Shown: piece after piece, positions 17,751-29,450 of the stretch | Position numbering within the stretch: position 1 is the stretch's first letter | Layout: each line of letters begins with the position of its first letter | DNA from: Defluviicoccus sp. | Lineage (GTDB): Bacteria; Pseudomonadota; Alphaproteobacteria; Rhodospirillales; Defluviicoccaceae | NCBI GenBank assembly: GCA_029624735.1 | Contig: JARSSM010000019.1 | Coordinates: 244,630-308,629 of the forward strand | Reading direction: 5' to 3' | DNA: 64,000 nt | Notes under the pieces: generated by a model | Databases searched by the model: none | Told to the model about the DNA's origin: nothing | Seen by the model: only the letters and a program-made list of their open reading frames with translations | Translations under genes and position numbers: made by a program

Positions 17751-18036
17751 GACCTCGGGCGTCCCACTAAACGAAATGATAATGAATGCGACCGCGGCAA
17801 TCACATACCGGCGGCAGCGCCGCAGCGTCTCGCCGACGCAGCTCCGAATGTAGAGTATTCTTCGGTTCAATGCACCAAGATATGGACGAGTGCTTCGCTT
17901 CAGGCGGAGCAACGCCCGCGCGCACGGGGGGTCGTTTGCCGCACCCGCCGTGCCGCATGCGGTTTAGCAAGTGCAATCGGCCGCCATGAGGTTTACAATC
18001 CTGACGCTTGAAAGGGTCTTTTTCGACGGACGGCCA

Positions 18037-20649
<2,613 letters not shown>

Positions 20650-20818
20650 GAAGCCCCTGTTAACCCCGCTCAATAGGAAAGCAGGCGATCAGGACTGACG
20701 CCAGATCAGGGCGGCCGGCAGGAAGGAAGGCATCCGCGTTCGGCCTCAACCATCTCTTGCTTACTCCGATGCTGGGGGGGAGTTTATGGGCCGATCCGCA
20801 GGCACGGCGTCACGGTTT

Positions 20819-21883
20819 TCACGAAGCTTCACTCATGCGGTCGCAGGTTCCGGTGCCGGTGCCGGTGTTGGCTCCGGTACCCGCAGCGGCCACCCGTTGC
20901 CAGCGGCGATCTTGCGCCTTGGCGAGGTGGCTCATTTTGCGCAACTCGGACCCGCTCAACTGCAAAGCCGCATCAACCCAAAGATCGGCGATGTCGACGA
21001 GTTCCTTGAGTGTCACCGGCTGCAGCATTTTGCGAGCCTGCAGCAGCGCCTGCCGTGAGCCGCGCGCCCGATCGAACGAGCGGATGAAATCGCGCGCCGC
21101 CTGCAGGCCCTGACCGTCCTCGGTAAGTTCATCGACGACGCCCATCGCGTGCAGTTCCTCGGCCTTGTAGATCCTGCCGCTGAGGATGATGCGCTCGGCG
21201 CGAATCGGATCGAGACGGCGGGCGAGGAAACTGTAGGCCCCCATCCCCGGGAACATGCCAAACAGCACTTCTGGCAGCCCGAAGCTGGCGCCCCGTTCGG
21301 CGATGATGACGTCGTGCGCCAGCGCCGCCTCGAAGCCGCCACCAAGCGCATCGCCCTGGACGACCGCAATCGTGCAGATCGGCAGCCCGAAGCCGACCGC
21401 CCGCCGATGCTGGCCCTCGGCGCAAACGCGCGCATACCACCGCAACCGCGCCCGGTCGCCGGCTGCAATCAGCTCGATGAAGTGCGGCAGGTCACCGCCG
21501 AGGTTGAAGATGCCTGGCATCTTCGATGCCAGAACCAAGTAGCGGATGGCCTCATCTGCGCAGCCTTCGGCCCGATGCGAGTGCTCGACCCAGTCGATCG
21601 CCGCCGTCATGTCGCGCAACAGACCTGGCGTGAAACTGGGCCGCCCAGCCGGCTTCATGAACTGCCACAGGCTTCTGGTCTCCGCTTCGTGTTGAACTTC
21701 GAGCTCTTCAAGGCGCGGCAGGGACGGGCACGGAATTGCCGAATTCCGTGTCGTCCGACGGCCGATGACATCGTTAAGCGACGAGTTTTGTGCAATTCGC
21801 GTGACGTCGCAGCCACCGGTTGGTATCTTTTTAACATCTTCAACGAGGCTGGGAATGATTTGGTGGGCCAGCATATTTGACAT
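20819..21883 (-). CDS. rpfF: RpfF-type DSF synthase (crotonase family)
   Basis: A 354-residue enoyl-CoA hydratase/isomerase-family protein matching RpfF. Diagnostic parts are ASKMPGIFNLGGDLPHFIELI, AGDRARL, VVQGDALGGGFEAALAHD, FGLPEVLFGMFPGMGAYSF and DLWVDAALQLSGSELRKMSHLAKAQDRRW. The two catalytic glutamates of RpfF are E185 and E205, twenty residues apart as in Xanthomonas (E141 and E161). The enzyme makes cis-2-unsaturated fatty acid signals from acyl-ACP. The N-terminus is about 60 residues longer than Xanthomonas RpfF, and the C-terminus has a Gly/Thr repeat (about 335-347). The start has an AAGGAG ribosome site. It is convergent with rpfC and divergent from the GGDEF-EAL regulator. Confidence 0.93.
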   Translation of the reverse strand: MSNMLAHQIIPSLVEDVKKIPTGGCDVTRIAQNSSLNDVIGRRTTRNSAIPCPSLPRLEELEVQHEAETRSLWQFMKPAGRPSFTPGLLRDMTAAIDWVEHSHRAEGCADEAIRYLVLASKMPGIFNLGGDLPHFIELIAAGDRARLRWYARVCAEGQHRRAVGFGLPICTIAVVQGDALGGGFEAALAHDVIIAERGASFGLPEVLFGMFPGMGAYSFLARRLDPIRAERIILSGRIYKAEELHAMGVVDELTEDGQGLQAARDFIRSFDRARGSRQALLQARKMLQPVTLKELVDIADLWVDAALQLSGSELRKMSHLAKAQDRRWQRVAAAGTGANTGTGTGTCDRMSEAS

Positions 21884-22221
21884 TCTCTTTCTCCTTTACC
21901 TTGCGGCAGTCGCCGTAGTTCCCCCAAAGATAGAGGCATTGACGGCATATTTTACTCAAAATGGTTTGAATGGCGACAGCACTTCTTTTAAGGAGAGGTG
22001 CAAGACAAGAGATTCAATTATAGCGGACAATTTTGCGGATTTTTGCTGCGTATCGTTGCTAATTGCCTAGTGTCATTGGAGAAAGGCAAATGTTGCCGGC
22101 TTCGCATCGCGTTGTGCGCCATGCCAGCAACTGGCTATAATCATTGCGAAAGCGGGCGCCGCCGGTGGGTGCTGGGCGGTTGTGTCACGCGGATCGGGCT
22201 AAGGTGGGGCAGAGAGCACGC
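21884..22221. promoter_or_regulatory. divergent intergenic region between rpfF and the GGDEF-EAL regulator
   Basis: About 338 bases, noticeably AT-rich from 21884 to about 22120. It separates divergent starts and should carry both promoters. I see no exact -35/-10 pair that I would defend, and no open frame with coding character. Confidence 0.4.
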
Positions 22222-24813
22222 ATGACGTCCGTGGTGATCGTCGATGACCAAGCCGTCAATCTGAAGATCCTCTGCCGCTTTGCGCAGTCACTCGAATCTG
22301 GCATCGACGTGAAGGCGTTCGGCGATCCCGTGCAGGCGCTGACGGCGGTCGGTCAGGGCAACATCGACCTGATCGTGAGCGACTACGTCATGCCCGGCCT
22401 TAATGGCGCCGAGTTCATCCGCCGCTGCCGTCAGCTGACCCGCGACGATGAGTTGCCAATCATCGTCGTCACCGCCTTCGAGGACCGTGAATATCGCTAC
22501 CGGGCGCTCGAAGCCGGCGCCAGCGACTTCCTGTTGAGCCCCGTCGATGGCCAGGAGTTCTGCACACGGGCGCGCAACCTGTTGTCCTTGTGGCGGCACC
22601 GGCAGCTTCTCCGCCAGCGCGCGAACTCCCTGGAGAGCGAGCTCGCCAACACGCTTCGCCAGCATGCGGAGGAGATCCGCCTGCGCGAAGAGCATCTGCG
22701 CCGCGTCGTGAATACGGTGCCAGCGCTGATCCGATCCTGTGACCCTGCCGGGCGCATGGTGCTGATCAACAGCTGCCACCACCAGTATTTCGACCTCGAT
22801 TCCGGCGCCGGACGAGGCGCACTGCGAGAGACCGTGCTCGGCGAGGACTATGCACGCAAGGACCGCCAGCTCGACGACGAGGTCCTCAAGACCGGCGAGA
22901 TGGTCTTCGGCATCGAGGAGACTGTTCACGACCGCAACGGCCGAGAACGCGTTCTATTGACCACAAAGGCCCCCTTGCGCCTAGGCGAAGGCGATATCGA
23001 CGAGATTGTCACCGTCTCGCTCGACATCACCAACCGCAAACGGGTCGAGCGCCAAGTGCGCGAGAGCGAGAGCCGCTTCCGCAGCCTGGTCGAGGGATCG
23101 GTCCTGGGCATCATTATCGAACAAGGCGACACGCCGGTCTTCGCGAACAGCACCGCTGCCCGCATCTTCGGCTACCTGGACCCGGACGGCATCCTGGCGC
23201 TGAAGAGCTTCGAATCGTTGTTCGCGCCGAACGAGGGGCGACGGATCCGAAGGCTCAAGCGTTCGGGCGCGTGGAGCCACACGCCAGCCGAGCCGCGCGA
23301 GTTCCAGGGACTGCGCAAGGACGACAGCAGCCTGATCTGGGTCGAACTCCTGACGCAGGAAGTGCGCTGGCGGGGAGCGCCCGCATACCTCTCGACGGTT
23401 GCCGATATCAGCCTGCGCAAGGCCTACGAGGAGCGGCTGCACCGGCAGGCGAACATCGACGAGGTGACGGCGCTACCAAACCGCACCCTCGCTCTCGACC
23501 GCTTGCGCCGCGCTGTGGTCGGCGCGGTACGCCACCGCCACAAGGGAGGCGTGCTGTTCATCGACCTTGATCACTTCAAGAAAGTTAATGACACCTGGGG
23601 GCATGCGATCGGTGACGAGCTGTTGCGGCTGGCCGCCGGCCGGCTGCGCGAATGCGTCCGCGCCGAGGACACGGTTGCCCGCCTGGGCGGCGACGAATTC
23701 ATTATCATCTTGCCCGACATCCCTGACGCGTCGCACGCAGCACCCGTCATCCGGAAGATCCTGGCTGCCTTCTCCGAGCCCTTCGTCTTGGACCGGCATC
23801 AGGTGTTCGTCACTTCCAGCATCGGCGTTGCCATCTTCCCGGATGACAGCGATGAGCCGGCGAGCCTGATCCAGAACGCCGATGCGGCGATGTACCTTGC
23901 CAAGCAGAAGGGGCGGAACACCTTCCACTACTTCACGCCACAGGTGAACGAGCACGCAATCGAGCGGATGCGGATTGAGGGCCAGCTCGTGCACGCGGTC
24001 AGCCGCAATGAGTTCGTGCTGCACTATCAGCCGATCATCGACATCGCCAATGGCCTCCTGTTCGGCGCCGAAGCCCTGTTGCGTTGGCACAATGCCGAAC
24101 TTGGCACGCTCGATCCGGAGGTCTTTGTGCCGGTGGCCGAAGACACCGGCCTGATCGTGCCGATCGGCCAGTGGGTTCTCGATCAGGCCTGCAAGGAACT
24201 GCGCCGTTTCCATAACACCGGCCTTCCCCATCTGTGTGTCTCGGTCAACGTGTCGCTGCGCCAGCTGCGGGGGGTGGAACTGATCGGCACGGTCGCAGAA
24301 GTCCTAAAGCGCCACGGCACGCCCGCGGCACGGATCGAGCTTGAGATTACCGAGGGCTGCCTCATGCATGATATCGCCCAGGTCGGCCGGCAGCTGCAGG
24401 CTCTGCACGGCCTCGGCGTGCGTCTCGGTCTCGACGATTTCGGGACCGGATTCTCCTGCTTGAGCCACCTCAAGATGTTGCCGGTCGATACCGCCAAGAT
24501 CGACAAGTCGTTCATCAAGAACGCCTCGGACAACCCAGGCGATGCCAGCATCGTCGAGGCCATCATCGCAATGGCGCACAGCCTCGGCATTCGCGTCGTC
24601 GCCGAGGGAGTCGAGAACGGGGCGCAGCTCAGCTTCCTCGCGCAGCGGCACTGCGACTGCGTGCAGGGGAACTATTTTAGCGTCCCGCTCCCGGCCGATG
24701 AGTTCATCGCCTGGGCACGTGCATGGTCGCCACGCGTTACCGCCGCCGCCGCACTGACCGGCCGCGCGGACGCCTCGCTCAGCGATTGCCCAGCGGCGTC
24801 TTCAGGGCCTTGA
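22222..24813 (+). CDS. response regulator REC-PAS-PAS-GGDEF-EAL
   Basis: An 863-residue c-di-GMP signalling protein. The N-terminal receiver (1-120) has the phospho-acceptor D54 (LIVSDYVMPGLNG). A coiled linker (about 130-170) and two PAS domains (about 170-275 and 280-405) follow. The GGDEF domain has an intact GGDEF at 489-493 and an inhibitory-site RAED (RxxD) five residues before it. The EAL domain has EAL at E617 plus the conserved NVS, EITEG, DDFGTG, KIDKSF and AEGVE motifs, so both activities look possible. Its place beside rpfC and rpfF makes it the likely phosphorelay partner of RpfC, the role RpfG (REC-HD-GYP) has in Xanthomonas. The ATG at 22222 starts MTSVVIVDDQ. Confidence 0.92.
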   Translation: MTSVVIVDDQAVNLKILCRFAQSLESGIDVKAFGDPVQALTAVGQGNIDLIVSDYVMPGLNGAEFIRRCRQLTRDDELPIIVVTAFEDREYRYRALEAGASDFLLSPVDGQEFCTRARNLLSLWRHRQLLRQRANSLESELANTLRQHAEEIRLREEHLRRVVNTVPALIRSCDPAGRMVLINSCHHQYFDLDSGAGRGALRETVLGEDYARKDRQLDDEVLKTGEMVFGIEETVHDRNGRERVLLTTKAPLRLGEGDIDEIVTVSLDITNRKRVERQVRESESRFRSLVEGSVLGIIIEQGDTPVFANSTAARIFGYLDPDGILALKSFESLFAPNEGRRIRRLKRSGAWSHTPAEPREFQGLRKDDSSLIWVELLTQEVRWRGAPAYLSTVADISLRKAYEERLHRQANIDEVTALPNRTLALDRLRRAVVGAVRHRHKGGVLFIDLDHFKKVNDTWGHAIGDELLRLAAGRLRECVRAEDTVARLGGDEFIIILPDIPDASHAAPVIRKILAAFSEPFVLDRHQVFVTSSIGVAIFPDDSDEPASLIQNADAAMYLAKQKGRNTFHYFTPQVNEHAIERMRIEGQLVHAVSRNEFVLHYQPIIDIANGLLFGAEALLRWHNAELGTLDPEVFVPVAEDTGLIVPIGQWVLDQACKELRRFHNTGLPHLCVSVNVSLRQLRGVELIGTVAEVLKRHGTPAARIELEITEGCLMHDIAQVGRQLQALHGLGVRLGLDDFGTGFSCLSHLKMLPVDTAKIDKSFIKNASDNPGDASIVEAIIAMAHSLGIRVVAEGVENGAQLSFLAQRHCDCVQGNYFSVPLPADEFIAWARAWSPRVTAAAALTGRADASLSDCPAASSGP

Positions 24814-25045
24814 CCAGCGCTGCAAGGACATCGCGAATCTGCTGTTCGTCGACCCCCATCAGGATCGCATCCTCGAAGGCGTCCTGGCAGATCTGGCGCA
24901 CCTCGTCGAGATTCTCCTGCAGTACGCTGAGTTTCTCCTCGCACGAGACCGGCGCACCGTCGCGCTGGCGCCAGATCACCGCCTTCGTGCCGTCTCCCGA
25001 TTCGGGTGGCGGTCCATGCATCCCGTCCGCCGATTCTCCCGCCAT
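24779..25045 (-). CDS. small conserved hypothetical protein, 88 aa
   Basis: An 88-residue cytoplasmic protein. The core (about 20-85) reads AVIWRQRDGAPVSCEEKLSVL, then ENLDEVRQICQDAFEDAILMG and IRDVLAALVKAL. I believe proteins with this pattern recur in alphaproteobacteria, but I cannot name a family. It overlaps the 3' end of the GGDEF-EAL gene by 35 bases on the opposite strand. No signal peptide or membrane segment. Confidence 0.65.
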   Translation of the reverse strand: MAGESADGMHGPPPESGDGTKAVIWRQRDGAPVSCEEKLSVLQENLDEVRQICQDAFEDAILMGVDEQQIRDVLAALVKALKTPLGNR

Positions 25046-25297
25046 TTGCGACCGCAGCCGCGTTCAACCCAGGTGCAGCAGGGCTCCAAGGCAAAAGGTC
25101 GCACCGGCGGCACCCAACATCAAGCGCCAAAGCAACTCGGGGCATAGCCGCTGCTGCGGGCTGCGTTCGCAGGTAGCGTCCTGGCTGCGACACGCCGGCC
25201 CAGGGGCGCCGTAAGCCTTGTTTTTTCGTGCACTTGGTGCAGCCTGCGACTAAAATCGGATTCTGTACTTGACAGATTTGCCAAGAGGTCGCGCGCC

Positions 25298-25756
25298 ATG
25301 GGCAAGAGTTTTCATGAGATTGCCGAGAACATCCAAGAGCGGATCAGGCAAGTCGCCTATCTGATGTGGGAATCGGCGGGCCGGCAACATGGCATGGCTA
25401 TGGAATATTGGCTCGCGGCGGAGACCGACGTTCTGAAAACGATGCAGGCCGCCGCCGAGAGCCTGATGCCGAGCGAGGCAAAGGAAAAACCGAAGCCGGC
25501 AACACCGGTCGCCCAGCCACTCGCAGAGCCGGTTGCGGCAGCCCCGGCATTGGCAGCTAAACCGGAGACTCCGAAACCGCAAGTGGCCAAACCGGAAACT
25601 GCCAAACCGGAAACCGCGAAGCCACAAGTTGCAGCGCCGCAAGCTGCGAAACCGCAAGTGGCGGAACCGGAAGCGGCGAAGCCGCAAGCTGCGAAACCGG
25701 AAGTCACCAAGCCTGCCCCGCGCAAGACCGGCGGCCGGCCAAAGGCCAAGCCTTAA
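25298..25756 (+). CDS. DUF2934 protein with KP-rich repeat tail
   Basis: A 152-residue protein. Residues 10-45 (ERIRQVAYLMWESAGRQHG, then MEYWLAAE) match DUF2934, a short helical domain of unknown role. Residues 65-152 are a low-complexity tail rich in Lys, Pro, Ala, Glu and Gln with about ten imperfect KPE/KPQ repeats, ending in a basic RKTGGRPKAKP. The tail may bind DNA or another anionic partner; that is inference. The gene stands alone. Confidence 0.75.
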   Translation: MGKSFHEIAENIQERIRQVAYLMWESAGRQHGMAMEYWLAAETDVLKTMQAAAESLMPSEAKEKPKPATPVAQPLAEPVAAAPALAAKPETPKPQVAKPETAKPETAKPQVAAPQAAKPQVAEPEAAKPQAAKPEVTKPAPRKTGGRPKAKP

Positions 25757-25786
25757 GACCAAGGCAGCACGACGCGGCGGCGGCTG

Positions 25787-25990
25787 TCAGGCGGAGTGAG
25801 GCCCGGTCGCGCGGCGGCGGGCGATGTCTTGCAGGATGCGCCGCTTTTCGCGTGCGTTGGCATCACGCCAGCGGGCAATCTCATGGCGTGTTCGCAGGCA
25901 GCCCGTGCATAGCCCGCTCGCAGGCGCAATGCGGCAGACGCCGATACAGGGCGAAGCAACCTCGGAAACTGGCTTTCGCTCACTCGGCAC
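25787..25990 (-). CDS. DUF1289 family protein
   Basis: A 67-residue protein with the DUF1289 pattern SPCIGVCRIAP, then GLCTGCLRTRHEIARW. The four cysteines (C15, C19, C28, C31) could bind a metal or Fe-S cluster. The function is unknown. Length is normal for the family. It lies between the DUF2934 gene (convergent) and rpsD (same strand, upstream). Confidence 0.8.
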   Translation of the reverse strand: MPSERKPVSEVASPCIGVCRIAPASGLCTGCLRTRHEIARWRDANAREKRRILQDIARRRATGPHSA

Positions 25991-26144
25991 GCGCTAGAAC
26001 CGCTTGTCTCGCCAATGGAGCTTAAGGTCTTCGACGACTCTCGCAAGCTTGGCGCCTGTCAACAGCGCAAGCTTCCGCTCCCGGGTGGGCTCCGAGGGGC
26101 GGTTCAATAGCCAGCCGTCCAACCGGCGCCATGAGCCATGCGGC

Positions 26145-26759
26145 TTAGCGCGAGTAGTATTCGACGACGAGATTGGGCTCCATCTGCACCGGATAGGGCA
26201 CGTCCGCGAGCTTCGGCGTGCGCACGAGGGTGACGCGCAGCTTGTCGCCGCCGACACCGATGTAGTCCGGCACGTCCCGCTCCGTTTGCTGGTTTGCCTC
26301 CAAGATGACCGCAAACTGCTTGGCCCGGTCGGTCGGCTCGATCACGTCGCCTTCCTTCACCAGGTACGACGGGATGGTGACCCGACGGCCGTTGACGGTG
26401 ATCAGCCCGTGGTTGACGAACTGCCGGGCGGCGAACACGGTTGGGGCAAATTTGGCGCGGTAGACGACGGCGTCGAGGCGGCGCTCGAGGAGGCCGATCA
26501 GATTCTCCGACGTGTCGCCGCGCCGCCGCACGGCTTCCTCGTAGTAGCGATAGAACTGGCTCTCGCTGACATTGCCGTAATAGCCCTTGAGCTTCTGCTT
26601 GGCCATCAACTGCAAGCCATAGTCGGTCGGCTTGCGCTTGCGTTGACCATGCTCGCCGGGTCCGTAGTCGCGGGCGTTGATCGGGCTCTTGGCGCGACCC
26701 CACAGGTTGACGCCTAAGCGCCGGTTGATCTTGTACTTGGCGTTCTGTCGCTTCGTCAT
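26145..26759 (-). CDS. rpsD: 30S ribosomal protein S4
   Basis: A 204-residue ribosomal protein S4. The N-terminal domain ([21 protein letters not shown], then [24 protein letters not shown]) lacks the zinc-binding cysteines, so this is the C-minus form. The S4 RNA-binding domain is at about 92-155 ([35 protein letters not shown]). S4 nucleates 30S assembly. It stands alone, as in most alphaproteobacteria, and not in the alpha operon. The ATG at 26759 is chosen from the family N-terminus. Confidence 0.98.
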   Translation of the reverse strand: MTKRQNAKYKINRRLGVNLWGRAKSPINARDYGPGEHGQRKRKPTDYGLQLMAKQKLKGYYGNVSESQFYRYYEEAVRRRGDTSENLIGLLERRLDAVVYRAKFAPTVFAARQFVNHGLITVNGRRVTIPSYLVKEGDVIEPTDRAKQFAVILEANQQTERDVPDYIGVGGDKLRVTLVRTPKLADVPYPVQMEPNLVVEYYSR

Positions 26760-26994
26760 GTTCGGAGTCTGCCGTCCCTCGGCCGATGTCGGCGCCACGG
26801 GTGAGAGGCACAAGCGAACCTGCCGCCTGCCGCCGCTAACGGGCGCAACGGAAAGCCGGGACTATACGCGACGGCGCGGTTGAGTCAAACCCTTCGCTGG
26901 AGGCGGGACCCGGCTTCAAGCCGGCCGCCGCGATCCTGGCGGGGCAAGCACGCGCGATTAAATCAGTAGAGGGGCGTGAGGGAGGCATTACGCG

Positions 26995-27636
26995 ATGGCC
27001 ACAATCCTGATCATCGGTGCCAGCCGCGGCATCGGTCTGGCGGCACTGAGAGCCGCGCTGAAGGCGGGGCACGCGGTGCGGGCGCTTGCCCGCTCTGCCG
27101 GGGGCATCCCTGTGACCGATCCCCACCTTGAGAAGATCAGCGGCGACGCGCTTGATCCGACAACGGTGCGGACGGCCCTGCAAGGCGTCGATGCCGTGAT
27201 CCAGACCTTGGGCGTATCGCCCAGCCCGGAGATGCTCTTCAATTCGACGCGGCTATTCTCCGACGCGACGCGGATTCTCGTTGCGGCGATGGAAGAATGC
27301 GGTGTGAAGCGGCTGATCTGCCTTACCGGTTTTGGCGCCGGCGACAGCCGCGACCACGGCAGCTTCCTGTTCAATTCTGCCTTCCATCTGTTCCTTGGCC
27401 GTGTCTACAGCGACAAGGACGTGCAGGAACGCATCATTCAGGAGAGCGGGCTTGACTGGGTGATTGCGCGCCCCGTCATCCTCACCAGCGGTCCGTTTAC
27501 CGGCAAGTATCGGGTGCTCGTCGATCCGCGCGATTGGCGCTGCGGCTTCATCACGCGCGCCGATGTCGCCGATTTTCTCGTCAAGCAGATCAGCGACGAT
27601 CGATACTTGCGCCGGACGCCGGTGCTCACGAGCTGA
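26995..27636 (+). CDS. NAD(P)H-binding atypical SDR family protein
   Basis: A 213-residue Rossmann-fold protein. The nucleotide-binding motif is ATILIIGASRGIGLAAL (GxxxGxG, about 8-15). It resembles NAD(P)H-binding SDR-a5-type proteins (NmrA/BVR-B-like), with DAVIQTLGVSPS and RLICLTGFGAGDS in the positions expected. The substrate is unknown. It lies 6 bp upstream of the GH16 gene in the same direction, so the two may be co-transcribed, though their jobs look unrelated. Confidence 0.82.
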   Translation: MATILIIGASRGIGLAALRAALKAGHAVRALARSAGGIPVTDPHLEKISGDALDPTTVRTALQGVDAVIQTLGVSPSPEMLFNSTRLFSDATRILVAAMEECGVKRLICLTGFGAGDSRDHGSFLFNSAFHLFLGRVYSDKDVQERIIQESGLDWVIARPVILTSGPFTGKYRVLVDPRDWRCGFITRADVADFLVKQISDDRYLRRTPVLTS

Positions 27637-27642
27637 GCGCCG

Positions 27643-28557
27643 ATGCGCGCGCTGCGAATGACGATTGTGCGGCTTGCCGGCGCCGGTGCGCTGGCGCTTG
27701 GTGCTATCGTCGCCGCTCGCTCGTTCACGCACGCAGCACCACCCATGCTTGATCTGAGCGGCTATCGGCTCGTCTGGGCCGATGAGTTCGACGGTCCGGC
27801 AGCCGCGCGACCGCACCCGCACTGGTTCTTCTTCGATGGCTGGGGCAAGGGCAAGTGGCGCGATGCCGAGTATACGCAGGAAGACGCAAGCCTGGACGGG
27901 AATGGCCATCTCGTTTTGCGGGCACGCCTTGACGGTGGCGTGCTGAAAACGTCGTTCCTGCAGACCTACGATTGGAAGGTGCCGCAGCAACAGTGGACGA
28001 CGTTCGGCCCCGGTTCGGGCAAATACATCGAGGCACGCATCAACGTGGCCGGCCTTGATGCCGGCGGACTCTGGTTCGCCTTCTGGCTGTTCGACCCGAG
28101 CGACACCTACGACGGCAACCCTGCGACCGGCAGCGAGATCGATGTCGTCGAATACCTCGTCACGGCCGGCAAGCCGAGTTCATGGACGAAGAACCTGCCG
28201 CAGGGAACCTTGAACCACTTTCACGTTGCCAATCATTGGGGCAAAGAGGCAGGACAATCGGGAACGAAGCTGATCGACGCTTCAGCGCACGGCGTTAATC
28301 TGCGCGACGGTGGATTCCACAGCTTCGGCGTGGAATGGCACACCGACCGCCTGACTTACTACCTCGATCGCCAGCCAGTTTGGGAAACGCGCAAGGGCGT
28401 TTCAACCAGCGACGAGCACGCGCTGATGCTGTCGCTTGAGTACGATCAGGGCCCAGGTGACGCCTGGGGCCTCGACGAGAACATCTTGGACCACGCGGAT
28501 AAGCTCCCCGATGCCGTGCGCATCGACCATGTCCGCGTCTATGCGCGCAAGCCGTAG
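27643..28557 (+). CDS. glycoside hydrolase family 16 protein, exported
   Basis: A 304-residue GH16 enzyme. A signal peptide or N-terminal anchor (about 5-30, ending in SFTHAAP) is followed by the jelly-roll domain (about 40-304). The catalytic ExDxxE motif is seen as GSEIDVVEYL, with the nucleophile and acid/base glutamates at about 166 and 171. WADEFDG near the start and the closing IDHVRVYARKP are typical of the family. It cleaves a beta-1,3 or beta-1,3/1,4 glucan or a galactan; the exact polymer cannot be told. A role in exopolysaccharide turnover is possible. Confidence 0.88.
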   Translation: MRALRMTIVRLAGAGALALGAIVAARSFTHAAPPMLDLSGYRLVWADEFDGPAAARPHPHWFFFDGWGKGKWRDAEYTQEDASLDGNGHLVLRARLDGGVLKTSFLQTYDWKVPQQQWTTFGPGSGKYIEARINVAGLDAGGLWFAFWLFDPSDTYDGNPATGSEIDVVEYLVTAGKPSSWTKNLPQGTLNHFHVANHWGKEAGQSGTKLIDASAHGVNLRDGGFHSFGVEWHTDRLTYYLDRQPVWETRKGVSTSDEHALMLSLEYDQGPGDAWGLDENILDHADKLPDAVRIDHVRVYARKP

Positions 28558-28589
28558 CTCGCCGCATGCGAGGAGTGGTCGTGCACGCT

Positions 28590-29450
28590 TCAAGCGCCGA
28601 CAATCTGCGCTGAGCGCAGCCAGGCCGCGAGATCGGCTGCGCGCCGGGGAAACGGCTGCGCGCTTGTCAGGCCGGCTGCCCGAGCCTGGAATGCGAGTTC
28701 GATCAACAGCGGCCGTCGCAGCCCCGCACGGGCAAGCGCAGCGTCGTCAGCGAGAACCGCTTCCGGCGGCCCCTCGGCGATGATGCGGCCGCGGTCCATC
28801 AGCGCCACCGTCTCTGCCCAGCCGTAGGCGAGATCGACATCATGCGTTGACAGCACCAGCGCGGTACCGGCTGCGGCCAAGGCGTCCAGCGTCGCCAGCA
28901 GCTGACCAACGCCATGCGGATCGAGGCCAGCGGTCGGCTCGTCGAGGAGCAGGACCTGCGGGCGCATGGCGACGATGCCGGCGATCGCCGCCCGGCGCTT
29001 CTGTCCGAAACTCAACATGTGCGCCGGACGCGCTGCCAGATCCGCGATGCCGAGGGCCTCAAGCGCGAAGGTGACGCGCGCATGCACATCCGGCTCCGGC
29101 AGGCCGAGGTTGAGCGGCCCGAAGGAGACGTCTTCATAGACGGTGCCGGCGAACAGTTGGTCATCCGGGTCCTGCAGGACGAGGCCAACCCGTGTTCGCC
29201 ACCGCATCAAGGCAGCGCGGTCATAGCCTGCCATCTCACCGCCCAGGCGAAGCGTGCCGCGCGATGGCTTCAGTGAGCCATTCAGGTGAAGGAGCACAGT
29301 CGTCTTGCCGGCCCCGTTGGCGCCGAGAAGCGCCACCCTGGCGCCGGGACGCACCGCGAAATCAACGCCGCTTAGCGCGGGGATGCCGCCGGCAAAAGTG
29401 TAGTGCAGATCGTGCGCTTCGATCAGCGCTTCAGGGCCCGGCACCGTCAT
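28590..29450 (-). CDS. cbiO: cobalt ECF transporter ATPase CbiO
   Basis: A 286-residue ABC ATPase of the ECF cobalt/nickel family. Walker A is GANGAGKTT (43-51), the Q-loop is VLQDPDDQLF, the signature is LSFGQKRRAAIAG and Walker B is VLLLDEPTAGLD. The QDPDDQ sequence is typical of CbiO/EcfA. It overlaps cbiQ by four bases (start at 29450, cbiQ stop at 29447-29449). It energises Co2+ uptake with CbiM, CbiN and CbiQ. Confidence 0.93.
   Translation of the reverse strand: MTVPGPEALIEAHDLHYTFAGGIPALSGVDFAVRPGARVALLGANGAGKTTVLLHLNGSLKPSRGTLRLGGEMAGYDRAALMRWRTRVGLVLQDPDDQLFAGTVYEDVSFGPLNLGLPEPDVHARVTFALEALGIADLAARPAHMLSFGQKRRAAIAGIVAMRPQVLLLDEPTAGLDPHGVGQLLATLDALAAAGTALVLSTHDVDLAYGWAETVALMDRGRIIAEGPPEAVLADDAALARAGLRRPLLIELAFQARAAGLTSAQPFPRRAADLAAWLRSAQIVGA

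Noticed and set aside
26760..26994. A ribosomal-protein leader RNA ahead of rpsD
   Set aside because: The gap has no recognisable pseudoknot or mimic of 16S that I could support by eye.
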